Shown here piece after piece: positions 12,341-24,804 of a stretch of DNA of 64,000 nt (positions are counted from its first letter, which is position 1; each line of letters opens with the position of its first letter). This stretch comes from Coleophoma eucalyptorum. Its lineage: Eukaryota > Ascomycota > Leotiomycetes > Helotiales > Dermateaceae. The position numbers and the translations under genes are program-made. A model generated the notes under the pieces. The model worked only from the letters and a program-made list of their open reading frames with translations. It was not told the DNA's origin and ran no database searches. The stretch lies in contig JALRME010000005.1 of the NCBI GenBank assembly GCA_026120035.1, positions 1,550,001 through 1,614,000 of the forward strand, given 5' to 3'.

Positions 12341-13995
12341 ATTTCAATGACGGCTAGGGGCGCTGCTATATCTAGGTTTGAAAGGTGGGAGCAGGCTGTG
12401 GCGGAAATTTTCTACTCAAGGTATAGTGTTATGTAAAGCAGGTGGTGGTGGTTCGGGTACGTTTCGCAAAGGGGAAGTGTCGCCTTTGTCTGATTTGCAC
12501 TTGTTTACGGGAAATAGAGCGTACTCCCGACGGCACACCCATTCCTTCGGGAAGAATGTGAGCCAGCCCGTGTGCTCTGGCAGTCTTTCCCCCATATAAA
12601 GGATAATAATGAGCTTGAGAGTCGTACCAGCCAAATGGGAAATGGAAAGTTTCAGAGTCTAGAAAACGGTTCGTAGTCCCTTGGAATTTCCCACAACAAC
12701 GTTCCAGTTGACCAGCTAAGGTAGTTGGTGTTTGAAGATTATGCTATCTGGAGCTTGAGACGATTGAGCTACAAAGGTGTTTCATCTTTCAATATTATCA
12801 ATGCGAAATTGGTCCTAGATACCAACTACGAGTACGATGGTGCGAATTATAAGTGGGATAAATAACTGATTCTGACGGCAATATGTTCAACAGTTCCTGC
12901 CTCGGTTGATTTGACCTGCAAAACAGGGAGCCTTTTGATCAAGAGGATTGTGTTTGGCCTTTATCAAGTATTAACACACACCATGCCATTTCCCTACCTG
13001 TGGTAGGAGTTTTACACCTTCAATTACCGCTGGTATTCATGTCAGGATGTGAGAATAAGCGACGAGCCTATGCCCTAACCGATACCATCATTCACACAGC
13101 ATACTTTAAGGCACACTACCACATTCTGTTAGTACATGTATTGGGCATGAAGCGCATAGTTGAAGAAGTCAAATAATTAATCTCAAATATATATATGTAA
13201 GTCTCTCCCTACTCTGACTGTGCTTCATCTGGGTATTCATCAGTTCCATCATATTCGCCACCACTTTATTCTCCGGTAAGAGAGGTCCTTGCATCCAGTC
13301 CAGCTCTGATGTACCGTTCTTCTTCCAAGTCTCTGACTTGTTTGTTTCCAGCCTAGCTCCTAGGTACTTTCTCAGCTCATACAGAGTGTGCCGTATATGC
13401 AACATTATTTCAGTCTTATCCACAGGCCCGCAGCAGCGACAGTTACAACGACAAAGGAAAAAAGGTATATCCATCCAGTATCCAACCAGGACCTCAAACC
13501 ATGCACCAAAATATGCGATAGAAATAAAAGCGTATTTGGTAAAAGATGCTGTTGAAACTCTTTCCTCTCTCCGGACCTCTCCCCTTTTCAATCTGTTGTA
13601 ACTCTGTTTCCATCCTCCTATGCTTATGCTGTTTTCATGTGTTCATTCTTTCATCGCGCATGCTCGCTCGCTCGCTCGCTCGAAATTCGTAAAAATGGAA
13701 ATGGAAGATTCCAAGATGAAAAATAGAAAATGAATAACAGGGTATCAAATGCACCTGGTTTTATCCTTCCATTGATCCCTGAGAATGTGAAGTTGAAATA
13801 TGATCATCGAAATGTCCATGGTCGTGTCGTCCAATATTGGCAATCTTATTGTGACCATATATTGTTGATGGCAAGCGCATCGTTAGTCCGTCGATGCATG
13901 ACTGGTAAGAAACATGCTTCGATTCGTTCCGTGGGGTTGTAGATAAATCATCTCAGCCCCTCACCAAAAAAAAGCCAAACTTAAACTTTAAAATC
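12341..13995. other. intergenic region, convergent 3' ends
   Basis: It lies between two genes that converge. It contains a (CTCG)5 microsatellite at 13663-13682. A 140-codon minus ORF (13169-13591) lacks any recognisable domain and overlaps likely 3' UTR, so I do not call it a gene. Confidence 0.55.
13663..13682. repeat. (CTCG)5 microsatellite
   Basis: Five perfect tetranucleotide units are seen directly. Confidence 0.9.
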
Positions 13996-14625
13996 TCAGT
14001 CAGCCTTCCTCCTGGTGCCGAACGTCGTCCAACGTCGAAAGATTGGTCGGCCCTCTTTAGTCTTGGGCTCCCTAGCCTCTTTGACACACGAGCCCTCCTC
14101 TTCTTCAGGAAGATCCAATCGATACCTCCTCACGCTTCCAACATCATCGTCGTCTACTCCGTCATGAAACCGCTTCGCTTTTGTCGAGCTCGGCAGGAAA
14201 CAGTCAGGGATTAGCTTCATCACGAAACCCCGCACACCTTTACTCGCCGCGTCAATGGCGGCATACTCGAGCCGCCGCGTCGAGTCTGACGTCCAATACT
14301 GAATCGTGGTGGGTGGCGGACTACGATTCTGCATTTCGCGCTCACGCGCCCGGTCATTCTCGCTAGGCAATTCGTCATTATTCTGTGGTGTTTGCGTTAA
14401 TGCGATGGGTGGGAATTGGAAATAGGCTTGTGAGTATGATGCAGTGGGGCTTCCGGCGCTTGGGTTTGAAGTCCCACTCGTACGAATATATGGTGTTGTG
14501 TGACGGGCGTGCAAGGAGGGACGAGGTGCGCCAGCTCTCCATGACGAAGTGCTTCGGCGTGGCGGTGCTGCATTCGAGGAGGAAGATGGCGTTGTTCGAT
14601 GTTGTGAGCGTCGTTTCGATTGTGA

Positions 14626-14658
<33 letters not shown>

Positions 14659-15000
14659 TGGACCAGGCGTGGAGAGGGAAGGGCGGGGACTGGCATGACG
14701 AGAGGAAGTTGAATGCCTTGGCGAAGACTGCGAGAAATTACTGCTCCTCCGCTTATGTTGCAAACCATCCTCATATCCAGAATCACTGCGGTCCATCCTG
14801 ATCGATTCTAAACGCGATTCTCGTGCTGGTTTGTGAGGTTGGAGTTCGATAGCCGACGTGGGGGTTTGGGAACGTCCTCCTTGAGTGTGCGAGGCAATGG
14901 CAGAGTGGAAAGTGCAGGCGTCCGAGTTGGAACTACTTTGTGAACGGTTATGCCAGTGGGTGTTGAGGGCCGATAGCCTTTTGGGGTCTTGAGGGGCCAT
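13996..15000 (-). CDS. conserved Ser/Gln-rich hypothetical protein
   Basis: A single uninterrupted frame of 334 residues reads from an ATG at 15000 to a TGA at 13996-13998. The first ~240 residues are Ser-, Arg-, His- and Gln-rich and probably disordered, with a run of 11 glutamines near residue 125. The last ~100 residues look folded and conserved: YAAIDAASKGVRGFVMKLIP, DCFLPSS, then an acidic stretch, SVRRYRLDLPEEEE, and a basic C-terminus (FRRWTTFGTRRKAD). This arrangement of a disordered N-terminus with a short conserved tail recurs in uncharacterised proteins of filamentous ascomycetes; I cannot name a function. The upstream region is exceptionally long (see 15001-19695), as is common for regulatory genes. 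Codon choice and frame length support a real gene. Confidence 0.7.
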
Positions 15001-15593
15001 GATGGTGGTAGTAGGTGGTGGCTGTGGGGAAGGCGAAAATAGCGGAAGAATTCCCGTTATGAGCGCTGCAGGACTTGGTCGAGTAAGTTGCAGCCGCGTG
15101 TTGGTGCTAGATTCCTACAAAGCATCGCTTGACTTCTAAAGCTGTTGCTGTTGTCCACGGTATGTACTTGAGAGGAGACGCGTCGTGGACGATGGTGAAT
15201 GGGTGAGAGAATGCCAGTCGATAAGTATGTTTTGGATGCTCGGTACCTGTGTTGCGGTGGGGATACAACGGGGTTTTAGTTATACCTCGAAGTAGTAGCG
15301 GAGCTCCGAGAATTACTCAGTTCAGTGGAGCCACCACGGAAGCCTTCCCCGTGTTGTTGAGCGGCGATGGTATAATACTGAAATGGTGACCGACTTTTCT
15401 GAACGGAGAGTAGTCTCTAGTCCTGGACGTAGTTTGCATGGGTAAGAGTTTGGATTCGGCGGTGTCTGGGCTAGGAAAGGGAGCGCAAGTAAGGGTACCA
15501 AATTATGTTATATTGGTGGAAATGGAGGTTGTGATTGAGCTGATTGTTAGTAGGTGGACGGAATTGCAAGTGCCAGTGCAAGCGCAAATGTAA

Positions 15594-15597
15594 GTGT

Positions 15598-15634
<37 letters not shown>
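15594..15634. repeat. (GT)n microsatellite
   Basis: A run of about 20 GT units, broken once by TA at 15601-15602, lies about 600 bp upstream of the Ser/Gln-rich gene. Confidence 0.9.
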
Positions 15635-15638
<4 letters not shown>

Positions 15639-15877
15639 CCAGTGGTGAGTGATGTCGCTACTGTCCAGTCCTGTGTTTATCGTCAATCGTCAATCATCAG
15701 CCCATCCCACTCCTTCTCACGATCCACACGTGCAAGTTCAGGCGCAAGTCAAGAGAAATCAACAAGCAACCAAGCCCCCCCACCTTTCCAACTTTCCACC
15801 CTTTTGGCCTGGCAAGCCCTTGTCTAGTTTTCTTTCGCCTAACCACCTCAGTTTCCCGCCTTTATCGCAGTCTTGGC

Positions 15878-15898
15878 GATGATGATGATGATGATGAT
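15878..15898. repeat. (GAT)7 microsatellite
   Basis: Seven perfect GAT units are seen directly. Confidence 0.9.
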
Positions 15899-16555
15899 GG
15901 CCGTTGATGAGCTGCCTGAGATTAAGGGTGCAGCGCTAACTTTAGGTGCTGATTGGCGTTGTTGCAACTACTGGCTTTGACTTTATCCAGCCGCTGGACA
16001 CAATGAATCTCGAATCCTCCGTAGTATTTTGCGAAGGGATGCGCGCACGAGTGCGCAAGGAGAGCAACCGTTAAACAATCAATCTGATTCTGCCTTCTTG
16101 AATAATTCTTCCTTTCTCTCTTCTATTTCGGCAGCGGCAGTGGAAGCGATCCTTGCAGGCGAATTGGCCCAATCAAGACTTGAGATGGAACGTGATGCTC
16201 CTTAATCTGTGACCAATTTCGATAGAGGCTTGGAAGCCGTGCTATTTCCACTGCACAGTACGGATATACTTCCGCAGGAACACACTTTCAGCTGGAAATA
16301 GCAGATGGCCCAGCAGCAGCTGTGCAGTGGTGTGCAGCTGGACAAGCCCCAGACCGCCAGACCAGAGTAGTTTGCAGTAGCGTAGGCGAACGCTGTGTCG
16401 AGACCTTGGGCCCCGTCCGATGTCGCGCGCTGTGTTATTGCTGCGAACTTGACAGGCAGCGGAGCTGGCGACGCAGGCGGTGCAGGCGTAGCGGAAATGA
16501 ATGGTGACGGCGTTTGCTCTGCTGTGCTATTGATGCTTGGTGTTTGGTGCTGCGC

Positions 16556-16587
16556 GCGTTGGTGCGTTGGTGCGTTGGTGCGTTGGT
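16556..16587. repeat. four tandem copies of GCGTTGGT
   Basis: An 8-bp unit is repeated four times without change in non-coding sequence. Confidence 0.9.
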
Positions 16588-19254
16588 GCTGGGTGAATGA
16601 CGACAATGGCGATCCCTTGGTGTCGCAACCTGCAGAGAGCGAGCGACGAGAATCCACCACCATACGTTGTCAGATGAGGTATGAACAAGAAACTTTGCAA
16701 CCTAACGCCCGAGTATATATCCTCCTAACCATACAATATAATGCATCCTAGACTGTTCGGGTTTATTTAAAGCAACGCGCTCCTGCTGTGGTTGACGAGT
16801 CTTCACATGCAAACTCCTCCCATCCAATCCATCCAACTGAAACAGCACATCCAGTGAAGCTTACAGGAAAAGCAAAACATCAGCTTGCGCCAGCGAAACA
16901 GTCTCTGAAATCACAAGCCATATCCAATCATGCTTGTTGTGCGTCTCATGTGCGAACCTCTCTGAGACCGCGGGACGGTACCTGTATACAATTATGACAG
17001 GCGCTGGGTTTGATTCCGGCATTGATATTTGGCTTCAACTTGAGCCCTTTCAATTCCTTCAATGCGCATTGTTTGAACCCTCTCTTTCACTCTCTTCGCT
17101 CGGCCTCTCCCGCTGTCAAATCTCCTATTTGACCTGTGGATGAAACGCCCCCAAAGTATAAAACCGAGCATAGAAAATCTAGATTTTCTCGTCTCCTCAG
17201 CATACCAGCGGTGAAGCTTCAAGATCCCCGTCGCGCATCCAAGCCCCCACTGCCCTACACGTGAACGTGCCACGACAGGCAGGAAAGACGGGCCGGGGCG
17301 CTGCTGGCCTGGTCATAACCCACCGAATCCATGCCCATCCATGTTGCGGCCATGTCATCCTCCTGGATTGATCGTCCTGCTTGCTCCCTTCTGCATGTTC
17401 CCTTCTGCATAAGCATAGAGTTACCCGGCAAGATCCTGTCGAGCTGTTCCTGGATAAGTATTTGTTTTTCCCCTCCGGGGCTTTCCATTTTCTTCACCCT
17501 CGTCCTCACCGCTGCGCTGGACTGGGACGATGGGTGATGGAGAACTGGGGGAGATTCCAATGAGAGCATTGGGAAAAGTGCGGTGAGGGAAGGGATTTCA
17601 AGGGGGGAGAAAAGGAATCGGGAAGAATGACATACTGGACGCGGAGGTAGTGGTTGACGAGAAGATATTCGCGTGAGATGTACAGTGCAGCGTGGACGTG
17701 TCTGGCTGAATCAGGAAGAGAGGTGCAGAACGGTGAATCGATCTCCTGACACGCGCCAGCATTGTACGATGACAAAAAAGGATCAAAATCAACATAACAC
17801 ACCTCTCTGTCTCTTCCCTGCATCCCAAGTACCGAGGAATCATGTCCAGGTCAGCCAAAGCAAGAGCGTGTTGCATGCAGTTTGGCGCTGTGCTGTGGCA
17901 GGAAATCAAACGCCCTTCGTCGCCTCGTGATCCTCCAACGCTCCCTTTTTCCCCTTCCAGACTTCAGGTCAACTTAACCTTGCTTTAACTCTAAATGGCC
18001 TCTGCCTCTCTTACTACTGCATTGTACGTACTACTGCCCACCGGGTCCTGCGTATCATTCCATCCAAAAACGCCTCGCCAGTCATTCCGGCGCGCATGTC
18101 TCTTTTGGCTTGTCTCATTCGGCGCTGACTTGCGTGCGTGCGGGGTTCAGACTGGGCTGGCGGAGGGAGAAATGGGGAGAGCAGGAGAGGCATGTGAAAA
18201 TGAGACAGGACGGCAGATCGATCCAGGCACAGAAGCTTCATGCCCTCGAAGCTGGACGGGTCGTGTGATAGCTGGGTCTGGTCGTGGGTTAAACCAAGGC
18301 TCTAATCCAGAAGCTGCCCATGTGAGCCGAGATATTGAGCGTGCTTAAGGTGGTGAACGGCTGCATGGCTTGTGATGTGATATTCCGCACCCTTCTGCCT
18401 CTCTCTCGATGTAGGCTGGAAGCACATGCTCGCCCTTCCTTTTCACATGGGTTGTAGAGCTCCACGTAAGAGAGGAATTGGCTTCGGGCTTGATTCTTCC
18501 TTTGGAGTCAGGACGAAGGACAGCTTGCTCAGGCCCCCTCCTTCGTTTGCCCTCGCAGCGAGTAAGCGAGCGGTAGAGAAACCATCACTGTTATACCAGA
18601 ACGTCTTGATTATTCCACGGATAATAGTTCTCTCTTCTACCAAGACTGTTACACGTTTCATGTGGAAATCGATCTGATGAAGATGTTTCTATTTCCCAAT
18701 CGGCGAGGACTGGGTTCAACCACCTTCGCTCTAAGAGCATGAATTCATGGAAGCTGTTAAGTACACACAATAAGAATGATACACTGTCGAATATGCATAT
18801 AATGGTACACAAATGAGAAGAGTTTCTGCTTTCTTTATTAAGTTCTCTTTCTATCATCCCTCCGTATTCTTTTTCTTTCGTTTTATAAATCGTAACCATC
18901 ATTTCAGTGAATTCAAACTCGCTCTTCGCCGCCTCCACGACCTATCAACAAATCCAAAAACATCGAAGCTTTATATTTAGTTTGGAAGAGCCATCAATGT
19001 ACATATTAAAGGATGTCACCGAAACCAGACACGAGATTTTAAAGGGTTATCATTCTTACCATATCATCGGAATGGGCTCGGGCCTCATGTGCACTTGCCG
19101 CTTCGCGCTTCGTTCCATAGTATATGCCTCAAGAACGAGAGAAAGATGTGCAATACGAGACATGGTACAGTTAGCATACCAGGTAGCTTGATTATTATCA
19201 TACATGAAATGCAGCAATATATATTATATTATTGATTAGGTTATGTATGTTATC

Positions 19255-19395
19255 GCTGGTTATCTCATCTCATCCTGTCTCATCTCGTCTCAACCCGTCT
19301 CATCTTCTCCCCACTTCATCCCAATATGCTCATCCATTCATCTCATCCAATCTCATCCCATCTTATCCCAGCTCATCCCAGTGTTCTCATCTGTC
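19255..19395. repeat. degenerate CTCATC-type pyrimidine repeat
   Basis: About 140 bp are dominated by variants of CTCATC and CTCATCCCA, strand-asymmetric (pyrimidine on plus), lying downstream of the aspartic protease gene. Confidence 0.7.
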
Positions 19396-19695
19396 TATCT
19401 ATTTCGCGAAATCATTTCATCGTGAAAGATGTTCCAGAAAATGAAAGAAAACTACAATCGCAATAGCAAGGCTGACACCCCTGTAGATACATGCGGCCTC
19501 GAAATCCCACGAGTCAATGTTCGTACATTAATGAGCACCCAGCTTGATCAAATTGCAGCAGTCGCATTAAGCAAACATGAATAGGGGCCTTAAATCACTC
19601 TCCTGAAGGCTGAGTCTGCAAGCGTCTTTGAAGTGAGCGCCAAGCATTCCACACATCATTGAGCAAAGGCATATGTTGACTTCCAATGCGTTTTT

Positions 19696-21555
19696 TCATC
19701 CCCTCAAACGAAACAGCCCCAGGTATCTACGAGACGGTTTGGTCGTCGTGCTAGCTTTAGCTGTTGTCGACGTGCTCGGTTTGCTGGTTGTTGTGGCTTT
19801 GAGTGTGCTAGTGGTCTTTACTGAAGAAGAAGAGGTTATCTTTACTGAAGAAGAAGTAATCTTTACAGAAGAAGAAGTGACTTTTACAGAAGAAGAAGTG
19901 ACTTTTACAGAAGAAGAAGAAGTGACTTTTACAGAAGAAGAAGTGACTTTTACAGAAGAAGAAGTGGGTTTAACAGAAGAAGAAGTGGTTTTTACAGAAG
20001 AAGTGGTTTTTACAGAAGAAGTAGAAATCTTTACAGAAGAGGAGGAAATCTTTACAGAAGAAGAGGTGGTCTTTACAGATGAAGAGGTAGTCTTTGCTGA
20101 AGACGTAGCTTTGCTCGAGCTTGAGGTTGTCGCAGGTGCGGTAACGACGGCAGCGCAAGCTCCGACGCTGGTCGGGACAGCATTTACACCTTTTCCAATT
20201 GAAATAAGGTTTGTGCCACAGCTAGCTGAATTTGCAAGCCAGAGGTTCGCGTTGTCTTGATCGAAAACAACTAATCGCTGCATCAGTACAGAGGTCCATG
20301 TAAGCGCGGGAATTAAGCCTTACCGAAAGCAGATCGCAAAAACGTATCACCCAACACGAAGGAAGTCCCGTCCGTAGCGATAACTCCAAGAACACATACG
20401 TTTGGACCAGCCACCCAAGTGAATTGATGGTATGGAACTCTAATTATGGTGTTTCCGAATCCAAAATTTATCGTTCCTGACTGAGTGGCGAATGAGCAAG
20501 GGATAGTGTATAGTCCGTTCCCTTGGGAAACTGCACCCGGAAAGTCGTTCAACATCATGTTGACAATAGCGGTTGGTAGTCGACTGAGAGTTCCACCACT
20601 GTCAAGGAAAACTGGTTGGTTATAGCCCGATGCCGTGTAGGTTTTGGAAGCCGCTCCTGGAGGGGTGATACCGACAGAATTCAGGTAAATCCAATACCGA
20701 GGATAGCCATCCGGCGAACTCTGGTAGGGAATGATCGGGCGTTTTTCAAGAGTACCGCTGTATTTCCTGGTATCGATACCTCCAAACACTATGGATCCTG
20801 AGGAGCTATCAACATCACCCAAACTAAGACTGAAGGCGCGACTGGCTGTCAAGCCTACACCGCACAGGGTGTCAATGGTGTTGTTGTAACTTGTTCCAAG
20901 ATATTTTCCCCAGGAGAGTCCCATAATCCCTTGTGCCAAGGACGTGGAACTACTGGCCAAGCCAAATTGCATTCCTGCAATTTTTGATCCTGTCAAGAAT
21001 TAGAAATTGCTTTCATTTTCAAGGGTTGTTGTTGTTACCTCCGATGGTAACAGTGTCGGTGATATACTCTCCTGCCATGTTCCCTTTTCCATAGTAAAGT
21101 GAGAAGTACTGATAAAGATGTCGAGCTGTTGATGAAGCGGAAAAGGAGTAAACAGGCAAAGACTGGCAGACAGAAACTGAGCTTGAACTGCCTGCCTGGG
21201 TGCAATTCGGATCGACCCAAAGATCTGAAGAGCCCGTATCAAGCTGAACTTGAATACTTTGTGGGGGCGTACCAATGGTTACTATGAGAGTCAGTTCTGG
21301 ATGTGAAGAATGATTTTTTGAGCACTTACTAGGAATCAAATATAGGGTACCCGCACGAGAATTTGCCAAGTCGTTGAGAAGTGTTCTCTTTCCTAAAATC
21401 GTAGTCCGACTACCCAGCGTAGTGATATTCCTCCTGATTGCATTAACGCGGAGCTGAAGGATACCTGATTCTTTCGACGCATCGTTTCGGGCTATACTCC
21501 AAGAGTCTCCCAGAGAAATGACCGACAGCAACAACAGGGAAGTAGTGAAAATCAT
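19696..21555 (-). CDS. secreted pepsin-family aspartic protease with repetitive tail
   Basis: Exons 21555-21330, 21281-21039, 20989-20324 and 20270-19696 join to 569 residues. The protein starts with a signal peptide ([20 protein letters not shown]) and a propeptide containing a KR pair (LGKRTLLN). Both active-site aspartates are present: Asp90 in LDTGSSDLW and Asp286 in FLDSGGTL. The family end motif [19 protein letters not shown] is intact. The enzyme resembles yapsin/OPSB-type proteases. After about residue 420 the chain becomes a Ser/Thr/Lys/Val tandem repeat (SSSVKTT-like units), as in wall-anchored yapsins. It ends in a basic [11 protein letters not shown], without the hydrophobic tail needed for a GPI anchor. 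It is therefore probably secreted or wall-associated by other means. Confidence 0.9.
19823..20090 (-). repeat. coding minisatellite (SSSVK-type repeats)
   Basis: About fifteen degenerate units of 18-24 bp built from ACAGAAGAAGAAGTG-like sequence (plus strand) encode the Ser-Ser-Val-Lys tail of the aspartic protease. Unit length varies in steps of three, keeping the frame. Confidence 0.85.
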
Positions 21556-23364
21556 CCTGGAGCCTGATAAGAGAAGTTACTTGACAGAACATTTAATTCG
21601 AGGGAACAAAACAGCTATATACTCAAGATCAAAAAGGAACAACCTTCTACAGAAGCAACAGAATAGTTCCATCCGGCCCACAGGTTTGGAGGCCGATCCC
21701 TACCAAAATGTTTAGAGCTATTTTCCGCATCAAGTATCAATTGCTTAAGCGAATTTCTAGAATTGCGGATCTGGAAACAGCGAGTGAAGTTGTTACGACT
21801 ACACTCTGAATCTTGATGCATTTGTCTTTATACTTTCCTAGGACTTAACAAGCCTGGCAAAAAGAGCCTGGCCGTTATGTGCGGACGGGAAGTATGAACC
21901 ACATAGCAGCACACTAGAGACAGCCGCTTCGGCAGCTCCCGTACGCGAGCGTCGCCACTTGATATGAGCTCGTTCTAAATATGATGCAGAATCCGATTTT
22001 GTCACTAGTCGTCTACTTTCAAGGCCTAAACTAACTGCAGGTGGAGACGTAATAGCAGAGATCCGGCAGAGTAGCCTGTTCAAAACCGTATTTCTGTCTG
22101 CAGACGTTTGCGAGTCAGTTTTATATGTATGGGTGCGTTGAATGCAAGATATTCTACTAAGAAGATAACTCTAATTCTCCAATCTTCGGACTTGCATTTT
22201 GACAACAAGTCATGTGCATGTTATGAACTCGCGGCCTCCAGATTTATTGCGGTAAAGTCCCACGGTTCGAGAAGCTCCGACGTTTGCAGCCAAAAGATCA
22301 GCATCGCCCACTCTCTAATTCGAAGGGCATCTACGGCTACACCTATCGGTACCCTTTTTTGTTATGATATCAAAGTAATTGCATGACGAGGTGGAAAACC
22401 AAAGATTAAATGACGAAGAATCATAACCAATTTGCAGACTTCAAATCTTTCGAATAAGTGAGATTTAACTTATGAATACAGAAACATTACTACAAATCGA
22501 CTTAATGGTATTTCGTTTGAGCCGTAATGCTTCATTATGACCTAATAAGATGAGACCCCCTTGATAGCCCGCTGCGGATTGGTCATGTGGTTCTTCAGAG
22601 GCCGTGTCCCAGAAAAGGGAGCCCCAGAGATTTGACATGAAGTTCCTTAGGTGCGGCTAGCGGATATAGTAAATCTGCTTTTCAACAACATTGCCTTGGC
22701 TCTGCTATTGTAGGAAGTCGACTCTGCAAAAGTTCACTCCTGGCCTGCCAGGCTTTTGAGATGGAGTGGAGCTATGATCCTTAGCGCTATGGTTCTTTGT
22801 TGAGTGGAGCTTTGAAATTTGAGTGCTATTATCCTTTGAGAGTTGTATCTAGTACAACTCTCTTGTCCTGCGAGCCCCTCGTTGACACCCTATAGACTCA
22901 GTTAGCATCCCTCACAGAGAATAAGTTAAATCACTTGGGAACTCCCGTACAGTCGCACTAAAGATCTGTTAGCTTAACATCTACATCCATGGATTGCGTG
23001 GCGACCTGCAGTTGTCAAGGTAGACCCCTCGTTGTGAATGGTACAATAACCTCCACCGCCTGTCATGGTATGTTGATCAGTGAAAGTTCTGGAATGCGAG
23101 GTAGTACGATTTGGACTAGGAGTAAATACTTACATATCCTACACATGTGCTGGGTACGTAAAATGCAAGCTGCACACTGAGCATCTGTTAGCAAGCGTTT
23201 GCTAAGAAAGGGGGGGGGTTCCACGTACATTAAAGCCACATTCAAAGCAGCTTCGAGCAACTCCAATCTAGATCAAGAATTAGCCCCGAATCGAGATCTA
23301 TTGACAAACGAGATCGCATCTCCATACGTTTCCGTGCTGCTTTCATGGATCGGATTGAAGAAAA
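21556..23364. other. intergenic region upstream of the aspartic protease
   Basis: No gene could be supported. A 63-codon plus ORF at 22989-23180 starts with a small cysteine-containing segment (MDCVATCSCQGRPLVV) but has no signal peptide. The rest is low in coding signal. Confidence 0.55.
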
Positions 23365-24804
23365 TCAACCAGACATTCCATTACTTCCAGACGTCATTTC
23401 GGGAACAAGACAGTGCTCAATGCAAAGACCCATATGTACCTTGACATTTTCTTTCGCTGATTCGAACGCCTCAGTAATAGAAGAAGCGAAACCACCGCCT
23501 ACTTGGTAGCATGTTTCACACCACCATCTATGACAGCTTTGGCAATGTCGCTGACGCAAGCAATCAGTGCATCTTGTGAGTAACCGTCTCTCGCTCTTCG
23601 ATACTGAGTTAGGTGGAGTCTTTGCTACTTTCGCCGACGATGAATGTAATGGTGGTGGGGATAGCAGGGGGAAGCTATCTAAAGCAGAGGATCCGAAGTG
23701 CGAAAAGCCTTCGGGGGCTGTTCCACAGCCACTACAACCATCAAGAGAAAATGTTGCTATGGTTGGCGGCAAGTAGGAGTTGACCTCCTGGTCGCTGTTT
23801 AAAACTGGGGGAGAGTGTCGAGGACCAGAGCAAAGTACTGCATCAAAGCTGATGATTCCTTGGCATGCATGAATTGTTCCACTCCAGGCATCCGAAACTC
23901 TCGTGATGACTCTACCTGTTCTTTGGTACCACTTGTTGACCTCGTCAATTTCCTCCCATAACGTTTGCCCAGATCTCTGGTTTAATTGAGCACCGAGTTG
24001 TGCGCCATGCGCGGTTCGAATTCCACCTAATGACGGAGTTGTATCAATTGGCATCGACCCTGTAGGATATGTATTAATATTTCGGCGAAAGTGAGAAATA
24101 GGACTGGGATCTTTTGGTCCAAAGACGTAAAGCCCTTGGAGCTTTGGCGTGTTTTCAGGTCTTGAAGGCCGGACTGCGTATTGCAATGCCTGCATCAACT
24201 TTGACTCGTTGAGATGTTGGACTTCTCGTATGGAGAGAATGCGAACATTGAACGACTGGTCGAGTATAATCTCAGCCACCAAGTCAGAGGGAACAGTCAA
24301 ACCATCAAGGACTAGGGTGTGGACATCTTTAAGAATATCTCGCTTTCGGAGGTTGTTGAAGACTCCTCGTAATGGCCCGCCATAGAAACTGCGACTTGAT
24401 CAACATGATTTCTGACCGTTTTGAAGCAAAGAGCTTACTCATTCTCCGTAATATTCTCATCGATTTGCTGGTTACGCCATATTTCTCCACCATGATCTCG
24501 CTAGGTTAGTCGAAGTAATCAATAGATGCAAGTAGGGAATACCTATAGATCCCAACTCGGCCGACTTGAGCCGTGTCAGATGACTTAGGTCTAGGTGTCT
24601 GAAAACATGAGGAGTCTTGTATACGAGTTCTTGCGCAGCCTTTGAGGTTGCACCCAGTGCGACCAGAGACGATACAGGAAGCAAAGGAGCTGTGTAGTAG
24701 AGTATCAACGGGTTTGAGAGTAGGACGAGAAGGGTAGTTTTGCTGACGCCGGAATGTCCGTCGTATGAGATGTCTTCAATATGGGCCACTTCAGGCGACT
24801 CCAT
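23365..24804 (-). CDS. F-box protein (SCF ubiquitin-ligase adaptor)
   Basis: Exons 24804-24543, 24496-24439 and 24388-23365 encode 447 residues. The N-terminal half carries an F-box-like segment (NPLILYYTAPLLPVSSLVAL ... ATSKAAQELVYKTPHVF). After the splices comes DHGGEIWRNQQIDENITEND, then FYGGPLRGVFNNLRKRD and a leucine-rich stretch. The C-terminus holds a cysteine-rich knuckle, CTDCLRQRHCQSCHRWWCETC, which probably binds zinc. Such proteins link a substrate to a Skp1-cullin ligase. I chose the ATG at 24804 (MESPEVAHIEDISYD) over the upstream in-frame ATG at 24951, which would reach into the shared promoter. It is divergent from the Ufd1-like gene, suggesting coordinated expression. Confidence 0.82.

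Larger units (their letters stand above)
15001..19695. other. 4.7-kb interval without a recognisable gene
   Basis: No ORF here has domain-like content or spliceable neighbours. The interval lies between the start of the Ser/Gln-rich protein gene and the 3' end of the aspartic protease gene, both on the minus strand. It holds several simple repeats (listed separately), pyrimidine-rich tracts around 17085-17130 and 17780-17820, and degenerate CTCATC-like repeats at 19255-19395. It may be a long promoter and 5' leader, or contain non-coding RNA. Confidence 0.55.

Noticed and set aside
13169..13591. 140-codon minus ORF
   Set aside because: No domain, low-complexity ends, and located in probable 3' UTR of the Ser/Gln-rich gene.
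16202..16663. 153-codon minus ORF rich in Ser, Thr and Pro
   Set aside because: It runs through the 8-bp tandem repeat and has no supporting start context or splice partners.
19673..20260. 195-codon plus-strand ORF rich in FTEEEV repeats
   Set aside because: It is the antisense reading of the aspartic protease repeat tail; the minus frame continues the protease through a good intron.
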